From Brevundimonas sp. UBA4553 (GTDB taxonomy: Bacteria; Pseudomonadota; Alphaproteobacteria; Caulobacterales; Caulobacteraceae): a DNA stretch of 64,000 bases. The stretch lies in assembly GCF_002387245.1 (NCBI RefSeq), contig NZ_DGLD01000002.1:273515-337514 (forward strand), read 5' to 3'. The notes below the pieces were generated by a model, which was given only the letters and a program-made list of their open reading frames with translations, did not search any database and had not been told where the DNA came from. Within the stretch, counting starts at the first letter, position 1, and each line of letters opens with the position of its first letter. Below are positions 62,947 to 64,000 of the stretch, one piece after another. The position numbers were made by a program, and so were the translations under genes.

Positions 62947-63906
62947 CTAGATGGGTTCGGCCTTCGGAAACTCCCAGAGGCCGCTGAGAACATCGGGCCG
63001 GGGCCGGTAGAGCCGGACCATATAGTTCCAGCCGGGCATGATCGGCAGGCAGTTCGCGACCTTGCTGTCGCAGCCCCCGAACTGGATCACTACCGATCCG
63101 TCAGCTTCCTTCGTGGCGGTCAGGCTGTTGATCGAATAGGCGTTCTGTGGGTTCGCTTCGAAGTAGCCTTCCTTGCTGTAAAGGCTGATCGACCAGAAGC
63201 CGTCGACCGGCACGTCGCGGATGCGAAGGCGATGGACGGTCTTGCCGTCGTTCAGGGTCGGAACGACGTTGAGATAGATGGCGTCCTTCGGCGGATTGAG
63301 ACCCCATCCAGTTGCGGTGACGATGAGGTGATGGATCGGGTCCACCTCCTCCGGAGTTCCCGCCGCTTCGCGCCAGTCCGGCAACGTGGCGCCAAGGATG
63401 GTAAGGGCATCCGCAATCGTCTTTCGGCTGTCTGGATCCCAGTTGGGGATATCGAACTCGCCGGCGCTCGCTTGCTCGACGACAATCGCGTCCTGGAGCG
63501 CGTGAACCTTCGCGAGATCGTCTTGATCACCTGGGTCGACCATCGTGCGGACCGTGATCTGTGCATAGCGAGAGCCGACGTCTTCCTCCCGGATCACATG
63601 CGGGCCGCGCCCATAGAGTGATCCTGCCGTGTAGTGATCCTGGCTAAATGCGGTCACGGACATGAAACGTTCGCCCGCGTCGGGAAGGGTGATCGTAACG
63701 GGCCCGGCCGCCAGATCGAATACGCTGGCCGAATAAAGCGTATCGCGATTGCCGCGCTGGACGATGTGATCCTCGATGGGCACGAGCTCGCGATTGTGAC
63801 GGAACTTCCCAAACGCGTCTGGCACGAACCCGGCCAGCACCCGATCGCTTTCTGCCCGGACGAAGTTATCGACGGTGACAGGAATGAGAGGCTGAGTGTC
63901 CGACAT
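62947..63906 (-). CDS. DUF1254/DUF1214 domain protein
   Basis: 319 residues. The N-terminal half is DUF1254-like (VDNFVRAESDRVLAG, DHIVQRGNRDTLYSASVFDL) and the C-terminal half DUF1214-like (GFWSISLYSKEGYFEANPQNAYSINSLT, MPGWNYMVRLYRP). No signal peptide. Function is not established; family members are secreted or cytosolic in different bacteria. ATG 63906 (GGAGGG upstream) is favoured over the open frame to 63978. Confidence 0.85.
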   Translation of the reverse strand: MSDTQPLIPVTVDNFVRAESDRVLAGFVPDAFGKFRHNRELVPIEDHIVQRGNRDTLYSASVFDLAAGPVTITLPDAGERFMSVTAFSQDHYTAGSLYGRGPHVIREEDVGSRYAQITVRTMVDPGDQDDLAKVHALQDAIVVEQASAGEFDIPNWDPDSRKTIADALTILGATLPDWREAAGTPEEVDPIHHLIVTATGWGLNPPKDAIYLNVVPTLNDGKTVHRLRIRDVPVDGFWSISLYSKEGYFEANPQNAYSINSLTATKEADGSVVIQFGGCDSKVANCLPIMPGWNYMVRLYRPRPDVLSGLWEFPKAEPI

Positions 63907-64000
63907 TTTCCCTCCGTAGTCCCCCTGTCTAGGGTGGGGCGCTGCCGACTTGAACGTGAAGGGGAGTATGAGCGGCACCGAAGGTTCCCGCCATGAGGGC
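63907..64000. other. Window end, no gene identified
   Basis: The last 94 bases upstream of the DUF1254 gene show no recognisable coding start and probably hold its promoter. Confidence 0.4.

Overview
The window is chromosomal DNA from an alphaproteobacterium of the order Caulobacterales, most likely a Brevundimonas-like organism. This is inferred from the high GC content with GC-rich third codon positions, and from lineage-typical proteins: a DUF1013/TrcR-type cell-cycle regulator, DUF1192 and DUF1465 proteins, a COQ9-family protein divergent from rpsU, an aa3 oxidase subunit IV, split pntA genes, and a phoR-pstC-pstA-pstB-phoU-phoB order with no pstS in the cluster. No rRNA, tRNA, CRISPR array, prophage or insertion sequence was recognised. 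It reads as ordinary core chromosome with a few odd loci.

Layout. Positions 1-455 hold no convincing gene but contain several strong hairpins. 456-4912 has an M3 oligopeptidase, a tandem universal stress protein, a beta-lactamase-fold serine hydrolase and the cytochrome aa3 subunit IV with a clear terminator. 5074-8912 is the proton-translocating transhydrogenase operon (pntAA, pntAB, pntB), in which three small genes of unknown function are interleaved. 8951-16878 is a mixed stretch of lipoproteins, a cupin, a DUF1801 protein, an amidohydrolase, an HdeD-like membrane protein, a WYL regulator, an M1-like metallopeptidase lipoprotein and a second Usp. 16883-19984 pairs a RamB/ScfR-like regulator with divergent isocitrate lyase across an intergenic region carrying three GTCA-N4/5-TGAC dyads. 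19997-29065 holds an MHYT hybrid kinase and the complete phosphate regulon cluster, with a Pho box just before pstC.

29162-38769 carries a CPBP protease, Hsp33, a two-domain phosphoserine phosphatase/phosphoglycerate dehydrogenase fusion, a GDSL autotransporter esterase, an M23 peptidase and an ABC-2 exporter pair. 38897-47481 is a housekeeping block: rpsU (apparently starting at CTG), COQ9, purK/purE, a small diguanylate cyclase, two DUF465 proteins, a TIGR02444 protein, ubiX, trcR, a secreted CVNH/crystallin protein, a quinone oxidoreductase, DUF1192 and DUF1465. 47507-54291 contains an L,D-transpeptidase, rpmE, an ABC exporter, a glycerophosphodiester phosphodiesterase flanked by two copies of a palindromic element, suhB and efp. 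54416-59780 has a possible TspO-like protein, bfr and bfd with a Fur-like box, thiE, a MASE1-like histidine kinase, and a VOC protein divergent from a 54-codon ORF across a second Fur-like box. 59783-63906 has a thiolase, a thioesterase divergent from an HxlR regulator with a repeated TTGNCAA operator, a small membrane ORF and a DUF1254 protein.

Several genes use TTG or GTG starts with a good Shine-Dalgarno sequence, so many starts given here are inside longer open frames. The most unusual observations are the SerB-SerA fusion, the CTG start of rpsU, the small genes inside the pnt operon, the CVNH/crystallin secreted protein, and four sets of operator-like repeats that link regulators to their neighbours.
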